Assembly: GCF_025980345.1 (NCBI RefSeq)
Contig: NZ_JAPDUI010000023.1
Coordinates: 1 to 39,581, forward strand
DNA from: Arenimonas sp. GDDSR-1
GTDB taxonomy: Bacteria; Pseudomonadota; Gammaproteobacteria; Xanthomonadales; Xanthomonadaceae
DNA length: 39,581 nt
Direction: 5' to 3'
Under the pieces are notes generated by a model. The model was not told the origin of the DNA, ran no database searches, and worked only from the letters and a program-made list of their open reading frames with translations. The translations under genes were made by a program, and so were the position numbers. Positions 18,303-28,148 of this stretch are shown here, piece by piece (position 1 is the stretch's first letter; every line of letters begins with the position of its first letter).

Positions 18303-19253
18303 TCAAAACAGCAGGGTTCCGACCACCCGGAACATCTTGCCGTCCGAACTGTTGGTCTTGTTGCTGTCTACGGTTTCACCGTAGGAAAACTTGAGGCTGG
18401 CGGTCTTGGCTACGGCCACGCTGAGGGTGGCGCCCAGCTTCAGGGAATACTGGCGGTTGTTGTTGTCGACACCGTCGGTTTCGGTTTCGCCGCCATTGGA
18501 AACCAGCGCGTCGGCGGAAATCCAGACGGCTTTGTTCAGGTTGCGGGTGATGTGGCCTTCCAACCGGAAAATCGGCTCCTGGCTCGTCGTATTGGCACGG
18601 AACGGCTCATCATTGTCGCCGTAAAAAGTGACCGAGGGCAGCAGTTCGAAAGAGGTCAGTTTCGGATCCAGATAGGATTCACCGATGACCCAACCCATCG
18701 GTGCGCCCAATTGCAGGTTCCAGCGGTTGGCACCGAGATTGAGCGCTTTGTCCTGGGTATAGGAGCCGGTCGGCAGGGTCAGTTTGGTCAATGCTCCGAT
18801 GGAGAATCCGGGTTTGAATTTGGCATAGTCCTGCAAGGACAGCGAAGGCGAGCCTTTCAGTCCGATCACTGCGCCAAGCACCACATCGCCGACGCCCGAG
18901 GCGTCACCGCTGATGCCGTTGAACGGCGGGCGTGCAGTAAGGGAGCCATCGACCTGGCCGAACGGCAGGGCCACGAACAGGCCGCTGGCCTGGCCGCGGA
19001 CACTGATCGGATGCACGTACTGCACGATGCCGATATCGATGGAAATATCGGAACCTTCGATGATGGTGGCCGGATCGATGGTTTCGTTGCCGTCCTGGAA
19101 AATGCCATAGACCGACAGGGCGTGCACGCCCTCGGGCAGCATTTGGTAGGCCCGCGGTCCGTCGCCCTGGGCCTGGGCATGGACATGGGCGGAGCCGAAC
19201 AACCCGGCGGCCATAACAGCGGCGCCGGTCAGGGCGAGGCAATGGTTACGCAT
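18303..19253 (-). CDS. Outer-membrane beta-barrel protein (transporter-like, Phenol_MetA_deg family type)
   Basis: A 316-residue exported protein: signal peptide 1-26 with cleavage after AHVHA, then alternating amphipathic beta-strands and a final phenylalanine (VVGTLLF), the usual outer-membrane insertion signal. Blocks such as SGVGDVVLGAVIGL, KLTLPTGSY and LGANRWNLQLGAPMGW fit the family often annotated as transporter or MetA-pathway of phenol degradation. Substrate unknown. It follows the molybdopterin oxidoreductase on the same strand but has its own FNR-like box in the 107-bp gap, which suggests induction at low oxygen. Confidence 0.8.
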   Translation of the reverse strand: MRNHCLALTGAAVMAAGLFGSAHVHAQAQGDGPRAYQMLPEGVHALSVYGIFQDGNETIDPATIIEGSDISIDIGIVQYVHPISVRGQASGLFVALPFGQVDGSLTARPPFNGISGDASGVGDVVLGAVIGLKGSPSLSLQDYAKFKPGFSIGALTKLTLPTGSYTQDKALNLGANRWNLQLGAPMGWVIGESYLDPKLTSFELLPSVTFYGDNDEPFRANTTSQEPIFRLEGHITRNLNKAVWISADALVSNGGETETDGVDNNNRQYSLKLGATLSVAVAKTASLKFSYGETVDSNKTNSSDGKMFRVVGTLLF

Positions 19254-19317
19254 GAATATCCCCTAATCTGGTGGTGGTTTTGGTTTTATGTGACGCTTTT
19301 CTCAGATTAACGCGTGT

Positions 19318-19331
19318 TTGATGAATGTCAA
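19318..19331 (-). promoter_or_regulatory. FNR/DNR-type box upstream of the outer-membrane protein gene
   Basis: TTGAT-GAAT-GTCAA matches the FNR consensus except for one base and is identical in both half-sites to the box before the NO reductase. Its centre is 71 bp before the start codon. A -10-like CATAAA lies at 19290-19285, a few bases further than ideal class II spacing. Confidence 0.7.
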
Positions 19332-19360
19332 ATCGGGCCGCTGCCGCCATCACGCTGAAT

Positions 19361-21448
19361 TCACGCCGGTGAGACCCGGACGCGGACGCCGTTGAGGGCA
19401 GCATTGCCCGACGGGCCATCCAGCGCCCCGGCATCGGTCAGGTCGTTGTAGCTCGGTCCGGCCACGGCTTCGGCACGGCGCAGACGCAGCCCTTCACGTT
19501 GGTGGCCGAAACCGTGCGGCAGGCAGACCACGCCCGGGCGCACGGCTTCGCTGGCCTTGACCGTAACCGCGATGCTGCCGGTCCGGGAGCTTACCCGCAC
19601 GGTCTGTCCGTCGTTCAGACCGCGTCGATCGAGATCGTCGGCATGCATCCAGAGTTCATGGCGTGTTGGTCCTTTGACCAGTCGGGGGGCGTTGTGCATC
19701 CAGGAATTGTTGCTGCGGATGTCGCGACGGCCAACGAGCAGCAGGGCGTCATCGGTCGGCACAGTGGCCGATTCTGCCGCCAGGGCTTCCAGTGCTTCGA
19801 TGAACAGGCGGGGCGCCGCCTCGATGCAGCCGCTCGCGGTTTCAAGCCGCGCCAGCAGGCCGGGCTGCAGCGGGCCGAGGTCCAGCCCGTGTTCGGCGGC
19901 CTCCAGCTCGGCCATGGACAGGCCGGAACCGCCGCGTGCCAGCCCGGCGGCGATGAGTGCTTTCGGCGGCGGTAGCATCCGCCATTCGCGTCCGCAGGCG
20001 GCGGCGAACGCCGCGCCCAGCCCGTTGATGATTTGCCAGTCGGCGCGCTCTTCCGGGGCGCGCTCCTGCACCGGCCGGTTCAGGCGTGCTACCCGGCGCA
20101 CGGCGAAGGCATTGAATACCGAGTCGTAGTGGTCCTGGCTCAGGAAAGACGCCGGGGGCAGGATCAGATCGGCATGTCGCGTGCTTTCATTGATGTAGAT
20201 GTCGATGCTGAGCATGAAATCCAAGCCGGCCAACGCGTCATCGAGCGCCCTGCCATCGGGGGTGGACAGCACCGGATTGCCGGCGCTGGTGATCAAGGCC
20301 CGGATCCGGCCCGGCCCTGGCGTGACGATTTCTTCGCGCAACGCCGCCACCGGCAGTTCGCCGGCGAATTCCGGCAAGCCCCGGACGCGGCTTTTCCAGC
20401 GCCCGCGGGCACCGGGCGAGGTGCCCGGGCCGGTAATCGGCAGTGCAGCGTCGTTCACCAAGGCACCGCCGGGTTTGTCCAGATTGCCGGTGTACAGATT
20501 GATCAGTTGCAGCAGCCATTGGCACAGGCTTCCGTGTTCCTGCACCGAGACGCCCATGCGGCCGTAAGCAACGGCACGTTCGGCATTGTAGAACTCGCCG
20601 GCCAGACGTTTGAGGGTTTCGGCCGGAATGCCGGTCCGTGCATCGCTAGCGGGAATCGCTATCGCGTTGATGGCCGCCATCGCCGCATCGAAGCCCTGCA
20701 ATTTTCCGGAGTAAGCCGCCAGGCGTGGCGGTCCGTGCGCCTGCAACGCATGCAGGAAACCCAGAAGAAAACACACATCGGTGGCGGGGGTAATGAAGTG
20801 ATGTTCACTGGCCAGCTCTGCGGTTTCGGTGCGCCGCGGATCGATGACCACCAGCTTGCCGCGCGCGGTCAATGCCTTGATGCGTGCGCGCACATCGGGA
20901 ACCGTCATCAGGCTGCCGTTGGAGGCGATGGGATTGGCGCCGAGCATCAGGAAATAATCGGTATGATCGATGTCCGGAACCGGCAGCAGGAATTGATGGC
21001 CGTACATCTGCGCGTTGACCAGCTGGTGCGGCCATTGGTCGACCGAAGAGGCGCTGAACACATTCGGGCTGCGGATCAGTTTGAGCAGGGACGGCAGATA
21101 GGCGATGTGTCCGAAATGATGCACGTTCGGATTGCCGAGATAGGCGCCGACGGCGGCGGCACCGTGTTCGGCCTGAATGGCGGCCAGGCGTTCGCCGGCA
21201 AAAGCAAAGGCGTCGTCCCAGCCGATTTCATGCCACTGTCCGTTTTCGCGCCGCATCGGCCGGCGCAGACGGTCGGGGTCGTTTTCCAGATCGAGGATGG
21301 CGTTGCCCTTCGGGCAGATGTGGCCGCGGCTGAACGGATCGGCGTCGTCACCGCGGATGGCCGCGAGCCGGCCGTCGTCGTACTGCAGTTCGAGACCGCA
21401 GATGGCTTCGCACAGCGGGCAGGCGCGGAACTTGGAATGGCGGGCCAT
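19361..21448 (-). CDS. Molybdopterin-dependent oxidoreductase (Fe4S4 type, BisC/formate dehydrogenase-like)
   Basis: A 695-residue single-subunit enzyme of the DMSO-reductase superfamily. The N-terminal [4Fe-4S] motif is C10-x2-C13-x3-C17 with C45. Molybdopterin-binding domains follow, with LGANPIASNG and VVIDPRRTETAE typical of guanine-dinucleotide binding, and a C-terminal beta-barrel dinucleotide-binding domain from about 575. There is no Tat signal, so it should be cytoplasmic. At the usual metal-ligand region the sequence reads SASSVDQWP, with no cysteine or selenocysteine; Ser or Asp may bind the metal. The substrate cannot be named. No partner subunits are adjacent, and no FNR-like box was seen in the 90 bp upstream. 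Confidence 0.88.
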   Translation of the reverse strand: MARHSKFRACPLCEAICGLELQYDDGRLAAIRGDDADPFSRGHICPKGNAILDLENDPDRLRRPMRRENGQWHEIGWDDAFAFAGERLAAIQAEHGAAAVGAYLGNPNVHHFGHIAYLPSLLKLIRSPNVFSASSVDQWPHQLVNAQMYGHQFLLPVPDIDHTDYFLMLGANPIASNGSLMTVPDVRARIKALTARGKLVVIDPRRTETAELASEHHFITPATDVCFLLGFLHALQAHGPPRLAAYSGKLQGFDAAMAAINAIAIPASDARTGIPAETLKRLAGEFYNAERAVAYGRMGVSVQEHGSLCQWLLQLINLYTGNLDKPGGALVNDAALPITGPGTSPGARGRWKSRVRGLPEFAGELPVAALREEIVTPGPGRIRALITSAGNPVLSTPDGRALDDALAGLDFMLSIDIYINESTRHADLILPPASFLSQDHYDSVFNAFAVRRVARLNRPVQERAPEERADWQIINGLGAAFAAACGREWRMLPPPKALIAAGLARGGSGLSMAELEAAEHGLDLGPLQPGLLARLETASGCIEAAPRLFIEALEALAAESATVPTDDALLLVGRRDIRSNNSWMHNAPRLVKGPTRHELWMHADDLDRRGLNDGQTVRVSSRTGSIAVTVKASEAVRPGVVCLPHGFGHQREGLRLRRAEAVAGPSYNDLTDAGALDGPSGNAALNGVRVRVSPA

Positions 21449-21538
21449 GGCGACAGACTTCCAGCACGGGAAAGTCCAAGATTAAGGGGTCGTACCTGCA
21501 GACGCAAGCGCGATAGCGTATTCCCTGAATCTCAGAGA

Positions 21539-22684
21539 TCAGGCCTCGAACATCAGCATCAGATAGGCGGCGAACATCAGCATATGCACCGCGCCGAGCA
21601 TGGCATTGGTGCGGCTGTTGGAGAAAGTGAGGGTGCTGACCGACAGCAGCAGCACGAGCAGGATGGTGTTGACCGGACTCAGGCCGAGCACGATGGTGCT
21701 CTCGGTCACCAGCCCGATCATCAGCACGGCCGGAATGGTCAGGCCGATGGTGGCCAGCACCGAACCGAGCAGGATGTTCACGGCGCGCTGCAGCTCGTTG
21801 TTCAGTGCGGCCTTGACTGCGCTCATCGCCTCAGGAGCAAGGATCAGCAGCGCCACCACGAAGCCGTTGAGCACGTCCGGTGCGCCGAGCACATCGGTGC
21901 CGTATTCCAGCGGCAGCGCAAGTTTCTTGGCCAGCAGGACCATGGGCAGGATGTACAGCAGCAGGAAAACGGCATGGTAGGCGGTCGATCGGGTTTCGTG
22001 ATGGCCGTGGATCAGATCGTCCTCGCGGCGGTGGCTTTCGGTTGGCGCAGTGAAATAATCGCTGTGCCGGCTGGTCTGCACGCCGAGGAAGATGCCGTAA
22101 ATGCCGAGCGACATGGCGCTGAGGAAAATACTCTGGAATGCGGACAGCGTTCCGGCCGAGGTGCTGGTGGTGAAATTCGGCAGAATCAGGCCGAGAACGG
22201 CCAGCGGAACGATCAGCGCCAGGAAAGTCCGTGCCCCCTCGAGGTTGTAGCTCTGCTCGTGGTGTTTCAGGCCGCCAACCAGCAGCGACAGCCCGGCGAT
22301 GCCGCCGAGCAGAATCATCACCACCGAAAACATGGTGTCGCGAGCCATGGTCGGATTGCCATCGCCCGAGAGCATCACCGCGGAAATCATCAGCACTTCC
22401 ACGCCGATGATCGAAAGCGTGAGCACCAGCGTGCCGAAGGGTTCGCCGAGCAGTTCGGCGAGGCTTTCAGCATGACGGACGATCGCGAAGGCCGACATCA
22501 GGATGACCGTGAGCAACCAGCCGAGCATGAATGCGAACCACAGGGGGTCATAGAGGCTAGAAAGCCAGACGTTGCCGAAGTTGGCAAACAACAGCATGCT
22601 GAGCATGCTGAGCAGCAGCGGATATTCGCGCCGGAGCAGAGCGCCGAGAGCCGGACCGCTGTTTGCGTCGTTTGAGCTTCCCAT
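21539..22684 (-). CDS. chaA: ChaA-type calcium/sodium:proton antiporter
   Basis: A 381-residue integral membrane protein of the CaCA superfamily. About eleven hydrophobic helices are visible in two halves separated by a hydrophilic loop near 205-235 that contains HxHH-like histidines (LIHGHHET). The two alpha-repeat regions carry the expected acidic residues: GEPFGTLVLTLSIIGVEVLMIS in the first half and LILAPEAMSAVKAALNN in the second. It should expel Ca2+, Na+ or K+ in exchange for protons. It lies downstream of ppa but is separated from it by a terminator. Confidence 0.88.
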   Translation of the reverse strand: MGSSNDANSGPALGALLRREYPLLLSMLSMLLFANFGNVWLSSLYDPLWFAFMLGWLLTVILMSAFAIVRHAESLAELLGEPFGTLVLTLSIIGVEVLMISAVMLSGDGNPTMARDTMFSVVMILLGGIAGLSLLVGGLKHHEQSYNLEGARTFLALIVPLAVLGLILPNFTTSTSAGTLSAFQSIFLSAMSLGIYGIFLGVQTSRHSDYFTAPTESHRREDDLIHGHHETRSTAYHAVFLLLYILPMVLLAKKLALPLEYGTDVLGAPDVLNGFVVALLILAPEAMSAVKAALNNELQRAVNILLGSVLATIGLTIPAVLMIGLVTESTIVLGLSPVNTILLVLLLSVSTLTFSNSRTNAMLGAVHMLMFAAYLMLMFEA

Positions 22685-22715
22685 GCCTGCATTCTAGCAA
22701 GCATCGGCAATGAAA

Positions 22716-22733
22716 AGCCGCCTTTCGGCGGCT
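22716..22733 (-). terminator. Intrinsic terminator after ppa
   Basis: AGCCGCC-TTTC-GGCGGCT is a perfect 7-bp stem. On the minus strand it is followed by a short T-rich stretch (TTTCATT). It lies just past the ppa stop and before chaA. Confidence 0.75.
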
Positions 22734-22741
22734 CGGGGTGT

Positions 22742-23290
22742 TCAGAAGTTCGGCTTTTCCGGCGCTTCTTCGAAGCGTGTGACCGATTCAAGAATGATGC
22801 GTTTGGCTTCCTCGGCGCCGCCCCAGCCGTCGAGTTTGACCCATTTGCCCTTTTCGAGGTCTTTATAGTGCTCGAAGAAGTGACCGATGCGGTCGAGCCA
22901 GTGCTGCGAAACCTGACCGATATCCTGGATATGTGAATAACCGTCGAACACCTTGTCGATCGGTACCGCCACCAGCTTCTCGTCGGAGCCGGCCTCGTCC
23001 TTCATGCGCAGCACGCCGACCGGACGACAGCGGATGACCGAGCCGGGCACCAGCGGCAGCGGCAGAATGACCAGGACATCGGCCGGATCGCCGTCGCCGC
23101 ACAGGGTGTGCGGAATGTAGCCGTAATTGCAGGGATAGCGCATCGGCGTGGAAAGAATGCGATCGACGAAAATGGCGCCGGTGGCTTTATCCACTTCGTA
23201 TTTCACCGGTTCGGCGTCTTTCGGGATTTCAATGATGACGTTCACTTCATGCGGAACGTCTTTGCCGGTCTGTACCAGGTCCAGGCCCAT
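22742..23290 (-). CDS. ppa: Inorganic pyrophosphatase, family I
   Basis: Soluble Mg2+-dependent enzyme that hydrolyses PPi to two phosphates. At 182 residues it is the usual bacterial length. The signature CGDGDPADVLV carries metal-binding D66, D68 and D71, and other family blocks (KYEVDK, RYPCNYGYIP, KWVKLDGW) are intact. The start at 23290 has AAGGAG seven bases upstream. A membrane pyrophosphatase and a PPi-dependent phosphofructokinase are encoded nearby, so the cell has competing uses for PPi. Confidence 0.97.
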   Translation of the reverse strand: MGLDLVQTGKDVPHEVNVIIEIPKDAEPVKYEVDKATGAIFVDRILSTPMRYPCNYGYIPHTLCGDGDPADVLVILPLPLVPGSVIRCRPVGVLRMKDEAGSDEKLVAVPIDKVFDGYSHIQDIGQVSQHWLDRIGHFFEHYKDLEKGKWVKLDGWGGAEEAKRIILESVTRFEEAPEKPNF

Positions 23291-23364
23291 GGGTTACTCC
23301 TTGAATTGCAAGGTGTGCATGATACCCCAGCCGGGCTGAATATTCACTCCACGGCGGCGCCGTA

Positions 23365-23405
23365 TTGACCTCGGTCAAGGGGCTATGGCGGATTTGCGGT
23401 AGACT
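23365..23405 (+). promoter_or_regulatory. FNR-class promoter of the YdcH-like gene
   Basis: TTGAC-CTCG-GTCAA (23365-23378) is a perfect palindrome with one mismatch per half-site to the FNR consensus. A -10-like TAGACT lies at 23400-23405, placing transcription start near 23413, 41.5 bp from the box centre, the class II FNR distance. The ydcH-like start follows at 23440. The box is also 81 bp upstream of the divergent ppa start, so an effect on ppa is possible. Confidence 0.7.
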
Positions 23406-23439
23406 GCACGTATCAGTACCGTAAACGAAGGAGTTTTCC

Positions 23440-23685
23440 ATGCAGTCATCCATGCTTTCGCACGCCCTTGCCACCGAATTCCCGGAGCTCAGCGACAAAA
23501 TCCATGCGCTCAAGGCCAGCAACCACCATTTCGCGCGTCTGCTCGCCGAGCACGATGCCATCGACCAGCGCATCATCCGTGACGAGGAAAAGATCGAGCC
23601 CCTGAACGACGAAACCCTGCATGAACTCAAGCAGCAGCGCCTGAAGCTGAAGGACGAACTGTACCAGATGGCCACGGCGGCCTGA
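23440..23685 (+). CDS. YdcH family protein (DUF465)
   Basis: An 81-residue, highly charged, mostly helical protein. The pattern LSDKIHALKASNHHFARLLAEHDAIDQRI then LKQQRLKLKDELYQM is typical of the DUF465/YdcH family, whose molecular role is not established. The gene is a single cistron: strong ribosome site AAGGAG six bases before the ATG, terminator directly after. The FNR-like promoter suggests induction under oxygen limitation or NO. Confidence 0.9.
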   Translation: MQSSMLSHALATEFPELSDKIHALKASNHHFARLLAEHDAIDQRIIRDEEKIEPLNDETLHELKQQRLKLKDELYQMATAA

Positions 23686-23704
23686 ATTCCGCCGCCGGAA
23701 TCGG

Positions 23705-23728
23705 AAAAGGCGCCCGCGGGCGCCTTTT
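23705..23728. terminator. Bidirectional intrinsic terminator
   Basis: A perfect palindrome: AAAAGGCGCC and GGCGCCTTTT flank CGCG, giving A-runs and T-runs on both sides. It sits between the converging YdcH-like and VOC genes and can serve both. Confidence 0.9.
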
Positions 23729-23746
23729 CTGTATGTCGGTGCCGGC

Positions 23747-24124
23747 TCAGGCCGGCGTGTAGCAGAACAGGTTCAACTTGTTGCCGTCGAGATCGCGCAC
23801 GTAGCCGGCATAGAATCCGTTCATGCCGCGCGGGCCGGCCGGCCCTTCATCCTTGGCGCCGAGCTCCAGGGCTTTGGCATACAGGCGGTCGACCTGCGCG
23901 TTGCTGTCCATCACCAGCGAAACCATGGTGCCGTTGCCGGCGGTGGCCGGCTGTCCGTCGAAGGGCAGGATGACGCCGAGGCTGGGTTTGTCGGGGGCCG
24001 TCGCCCAGGCAATGAAGCGGTCCGATTCCATCCAGCGGCGGGCGCCGATTTCCGCCAGCAGGGCGTCGTAAAAGGCCGCGGCGCGGGCCAGGTCGTTGGT
24101 TCCCAGGGTTACATAACCGATCAT
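23747..24124 (-). CDS. VOC family protein (glyoxalase/bleomycin resistance fold)
   Basis: A 125-residue single-domain protein of the vicinal oxygen chelate superfamily. Two beta-alpha-beta-beta-beta units are visible: MIGYVTLGTNDLARAAAFYDALL at the start, and GFYAGYVRDLDGNKLNLFCY at the end. The expected first metal-ligand histidine is replaced by tyrosine (GYVTLG), so it may not bind a metal in the usual way. The function is unknown. It is on the same strand as, and 63 bp after, the ExoD-like gene. Confidence 0.85.
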   Translation of the reverse strand: MIGYVTLGTNDLARAAAFYDALLAEIGARRWMESDRFIAWATAPDKPSLGVILPFDGQPATAGNGTMVSLVMDSNAQVDRLYAKALELGAKDEGPAGPRGMNGFYAGYVRDLDGNKLNLFCYTPA

Positions 24125-24187
24125 GTCGCGCTTCTCCGTGGCGGTCGGGTTGAAGCGCTCACTCTAGCAGAAAGCCGCCGTCGGATT

Positions 24188-24841
24188 CTAGCCGGGCAGC
24201 AGGCCGCTCTGGCTGATCCAGCGCCAGAGCAGCAGCGCGGTCGCGATGACCGCCGACAGGCCGATGATGAATCCGATGATGCCGGCGATGAATGAAATCA
24301 GCATCAACAGGCCGTCGCGCTCGACCATGGCGAAACCGAACAGGGCGATGGCGATGCCGGGCGGCACGTTGGTGAACGGCCCCGGTAGCAGGATGACCGA
24401 GGCCAATATGAAACAGCAGACCGCGGCGATACGGCTCACGGTCCCGCCGGTCAGCCGTCGCCAGCGCGGTTTGGCGAAACGTTCCAGACGCAGCAGCCAT
24501 TTCTCCTGGCGCTGGATGCCGGCCTGCACGGCATCCGCCGAGAACTGCTTGCCATCGAAACGCTTGGGCATGGTTGGACGGTGCCGGCCCAGGGCCTGTT
24601 GCGCGGAAAACAGCAGTATCGGCAGAGCCATCACTGAACACAGGCCGGTCGGCAAGGCGCCGGCCAGCATGCCGAACAGGATGTAGACGAATCCGAAGCC
24701 GCGCGGACCCATCGCGTTCAACAGGTCGCTCAGGTGGATGTTTCTGCCGCGATAACCGTCCAGAAGATGCATCAGGGCCCCATGCAACGGGCCGTCGCCG
24801 TGGCTTGCGGTGGGTGCGGGAAGGGGGGCGTCCATCGGCAC
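24188..24841 (-). CDS. ExoD-like membrane protein
   Basis: A 217-residue inner-membrane protein of the exopolysaccharide synthesis ExoD family. Family blocks are visible: SDLLNAMGPRGFGFVYILFG near 38-57, SVMALPILLFSAQQALGR near 69-86, and LLPGPFTNVPPGIAIALFGFAMVERDG near 150-176. About four to five hydrophobic segments are seen. The family was named from a rhizobial mutant; its biochemical function is not settled. The start is GTG at 24841, with ATG two codons later as an alternative; neither has a clear ribosome site. Confidence 0.82.
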   Translation of the reverse strand: MPMDAPLPAPTASHGDGPLHGALMHLLDGYRGRNIHLSDLLNAMGPRGFGFVYILFGMLAGALPTGLCSVMALPILLFSAQQALGRHRPTMPKRFDGKQFSADAVQAGIQRQEKWLLRLERFAKPRWRRLTGGTVSRIAAVCCFILASVILLPGPFTNVPPGIAIALFGFAMVERDGLLMLISFIAGIIGFIIGLSAVIATALLLWRWISQSGLLPG

Positions 24842-24882
24842 AGTATGGCGCAGTGACGCCGTAGCTTGGTGAATCCATCATG

Positions 24883-24908
24883 AAAAACCCCGCCGGAGCG
24901 GGGTTTTT
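24883..24908. terminator. Intrinsic terminator after hppA
   Basis: AAAAACCCCGC pairs with GCGGGGTTTTT around the loop CGGA: an 11-bp perfect dyad with A- and T-runs. It lies just past the hppA stop and before the ExoD-like gene. Confidence 0.9.
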
Positions 24909-24929
24909 CATGAAACGGTTGCGTTCCGA

Positions 24930-26969
<2,040 letters not shown>

Positions 26970-27099
26970 TCCATACTCCCAGATTCATGAAGGATCGGGC
27001 GGTCTGCGCCGCCGCCCCAAGAGTATGGCAGAGGCCGTGAAACTTAACTAGGGCTGAATATTCAAAATGCTCCGGTTTCCGTCGGGGCGACGGCCGGAT

Positions 27100-27155
27100 T
27101 TGCCAAAAGCCACCCGATTGGGCATTATTTCCATTAAATTGTGATGTTCATCACA
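27100..27155 (+). promoter_or_regulatory. Putative promoter with a perfect CRP/Clp-type operator
   Basis: TTGCCA (27100-27105) and CATTAT (27123-27128), 17 bp apart, form a plausible sigma70 promoter with start near 27135. TGTGA-TGTTCA-TCACA at 27140-27155 is an exact CRP-consensus palindrome (read by Crp, Vfr or Clp in gammaproteobacteria). It lies downstream of the predicted start and only 26 bp before the start codon of the secreted-protein gene, a position that fits repression better than activation. The operator is clear; the promoter is tentative. Confidence 0.6.
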
Positions 27156-27181
27156 TTTTATTGCTCAGAAAGGGGAAGGCT

Positions 27182-28114
27182 ATGCGTTTTTTGGGAATGC
27201 TCATCGTGGCCGTTTTGGCTGCTCCGGCCCTACAGGCCAAGGGCACGCCGGAATGGAAAGAGGCCGGCAATGCCTATAAAGGGAAGTCGGCGGTGCCGGT
27301 CCGTTCGCTGGCGGTGGGCGCGGTCAATGTCGATGTCGGCGTTCATCTGGAGCGCTTGACCCTGCTCAGCGGTGAAGGCCATACCGGTAAAAAAGTGGCC
27401 TCCGGCCTTCTGGCCGGAGCGCTGACCCTGTCCGGCATGGGCGCGGGGGTCGATACCGCCTCCCGGGAGCCGATCGAGGAACACTTGACTCCGGAAGATG
27501 CCAAGAAGATCGCGGCCGATGTCGCCCAGGTGGTCTGCGCCCGTTTCAAGACCCTGCCCGGTTTGAAAGTCTATACCTGCGATGAGGTCACCAATTCGCC
27601 GTTCTACAAGGATGTGACCGGCAGCTACGAGCAGGACGACCACAAGAAAGGGGTGCAGGACGGACGCTGGGGGGCCGAGTATTATTTCGGCTACTACTCC
27701 TCGCCGGCCGGCGGCTACAAATACCGTCCGCTGGAGAAATTCAGCTTCTCCGACAAGAACTTCTCGCCGGCGGTACGGCAGAGCCTGGGTGTCGATGCCG
27801 TGGCGCAGGTCAATCTGTTCTTGGCCAATACCCGCAAGGAATTCCGGATCCAGGACATGTCGGTGAAGCTGACCGGCATCACCTGGTCGGGGCAGAAAGG
27901 CGGCGATATGCCGACATTGACCTATACCTTGGATGATGCCGGCGCGGTGGCGGTGCCGCTGGAAGGCAAGGACAAGGACAAAGACAACTACGGGGCGTGG
28001 TTGGCCTTGAAGCCCCAGTTCGAAGCGCAGCTGGATCTGGTGATCGCCAAAATCCGCGCGGCGATTCCACCGGCACCGGCGGAAGCGGCACCCGCCGCAC
28101 CGACCGGCCGTTAA
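27182..28114 (+). CDS. Secreted protein of unknown function
   Basis: A 310-residue protein with a signal peptide at 1-19 (MRFLGMLIVAVLAAPALQA). The start at 27182 is preferred over an upstream TTG in the same frame because AGGGGAAG precedes it and the signal peptide begins there. A glycine-rich hydrophobic segment (VASGLLAGALTLSGMGAG, about 76-93) may insert in a membrane or be buried. Two cysteines (VVCARFK and KVYTCDEV) could form a disulfide. The tail is rich in proline and alanine (PPAPAEAAPAAP). I recognise no family. It lies alone between divergent hppA and converging pfp, behind a CRP/Clp box and before a bidirectional terminator. Confidence 0.8.
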   Translation: MRFLGMLIVAVLAAPALQAKGTPEWKEAGNAYKGKSAVPVRSLAVGAVNVDVGVHLERLTLLSGEGHTGKKVASGLLAGALTLSGMGAGVDTASREPIEEHLTPEDAKKIAADVAQVVCARFKTLPGLKVYTCDEVTNSPFYKDVTGSYEQDDHKKGVQDGRWGAEYYFGYYSSPAGGYKYRPLEKFSFSDKNFSPAVRQSLGVDAVAQVNLFLANTRKEFRIQDMSVKLTGITWSGQKGGDMPTLTYTLDDAGAVAVPLEGKDKDKDNYGAWLALKPQFEAQLDLVIAKIRAAIPPAPAEAAPAAPTGR

Positions 28115-28120
28115 TGACAA

Positions 28121-28146
28121 AAAGGGGCGGAAATTTCCGCCCCTTT
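28121..28146. terminator. Bidirectional intrinsic terminator
   Basis: AAAGGGGCGGAAA and TTTCCGCCCCTTT form a perfect 26-bp palindrome with A- and T-runs at its ends. It separates the converging secreted-protein gene and the phosphofructokinase gene. Confidence 0.9.
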
Positions 28147-28148
28147 GA

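Noticed and set aside
20033-22675. 880-codon open frame on the plus strand, antisense to the molybdopterin enzyme and chaA genes
   Set aside because: It crosses two well-supported genes and an intergenic gap, has low-complexity His/Gln/Arg-rich composition and no recognisable domain. GC-rich codon bias on the minus strand explains the lack of stops.
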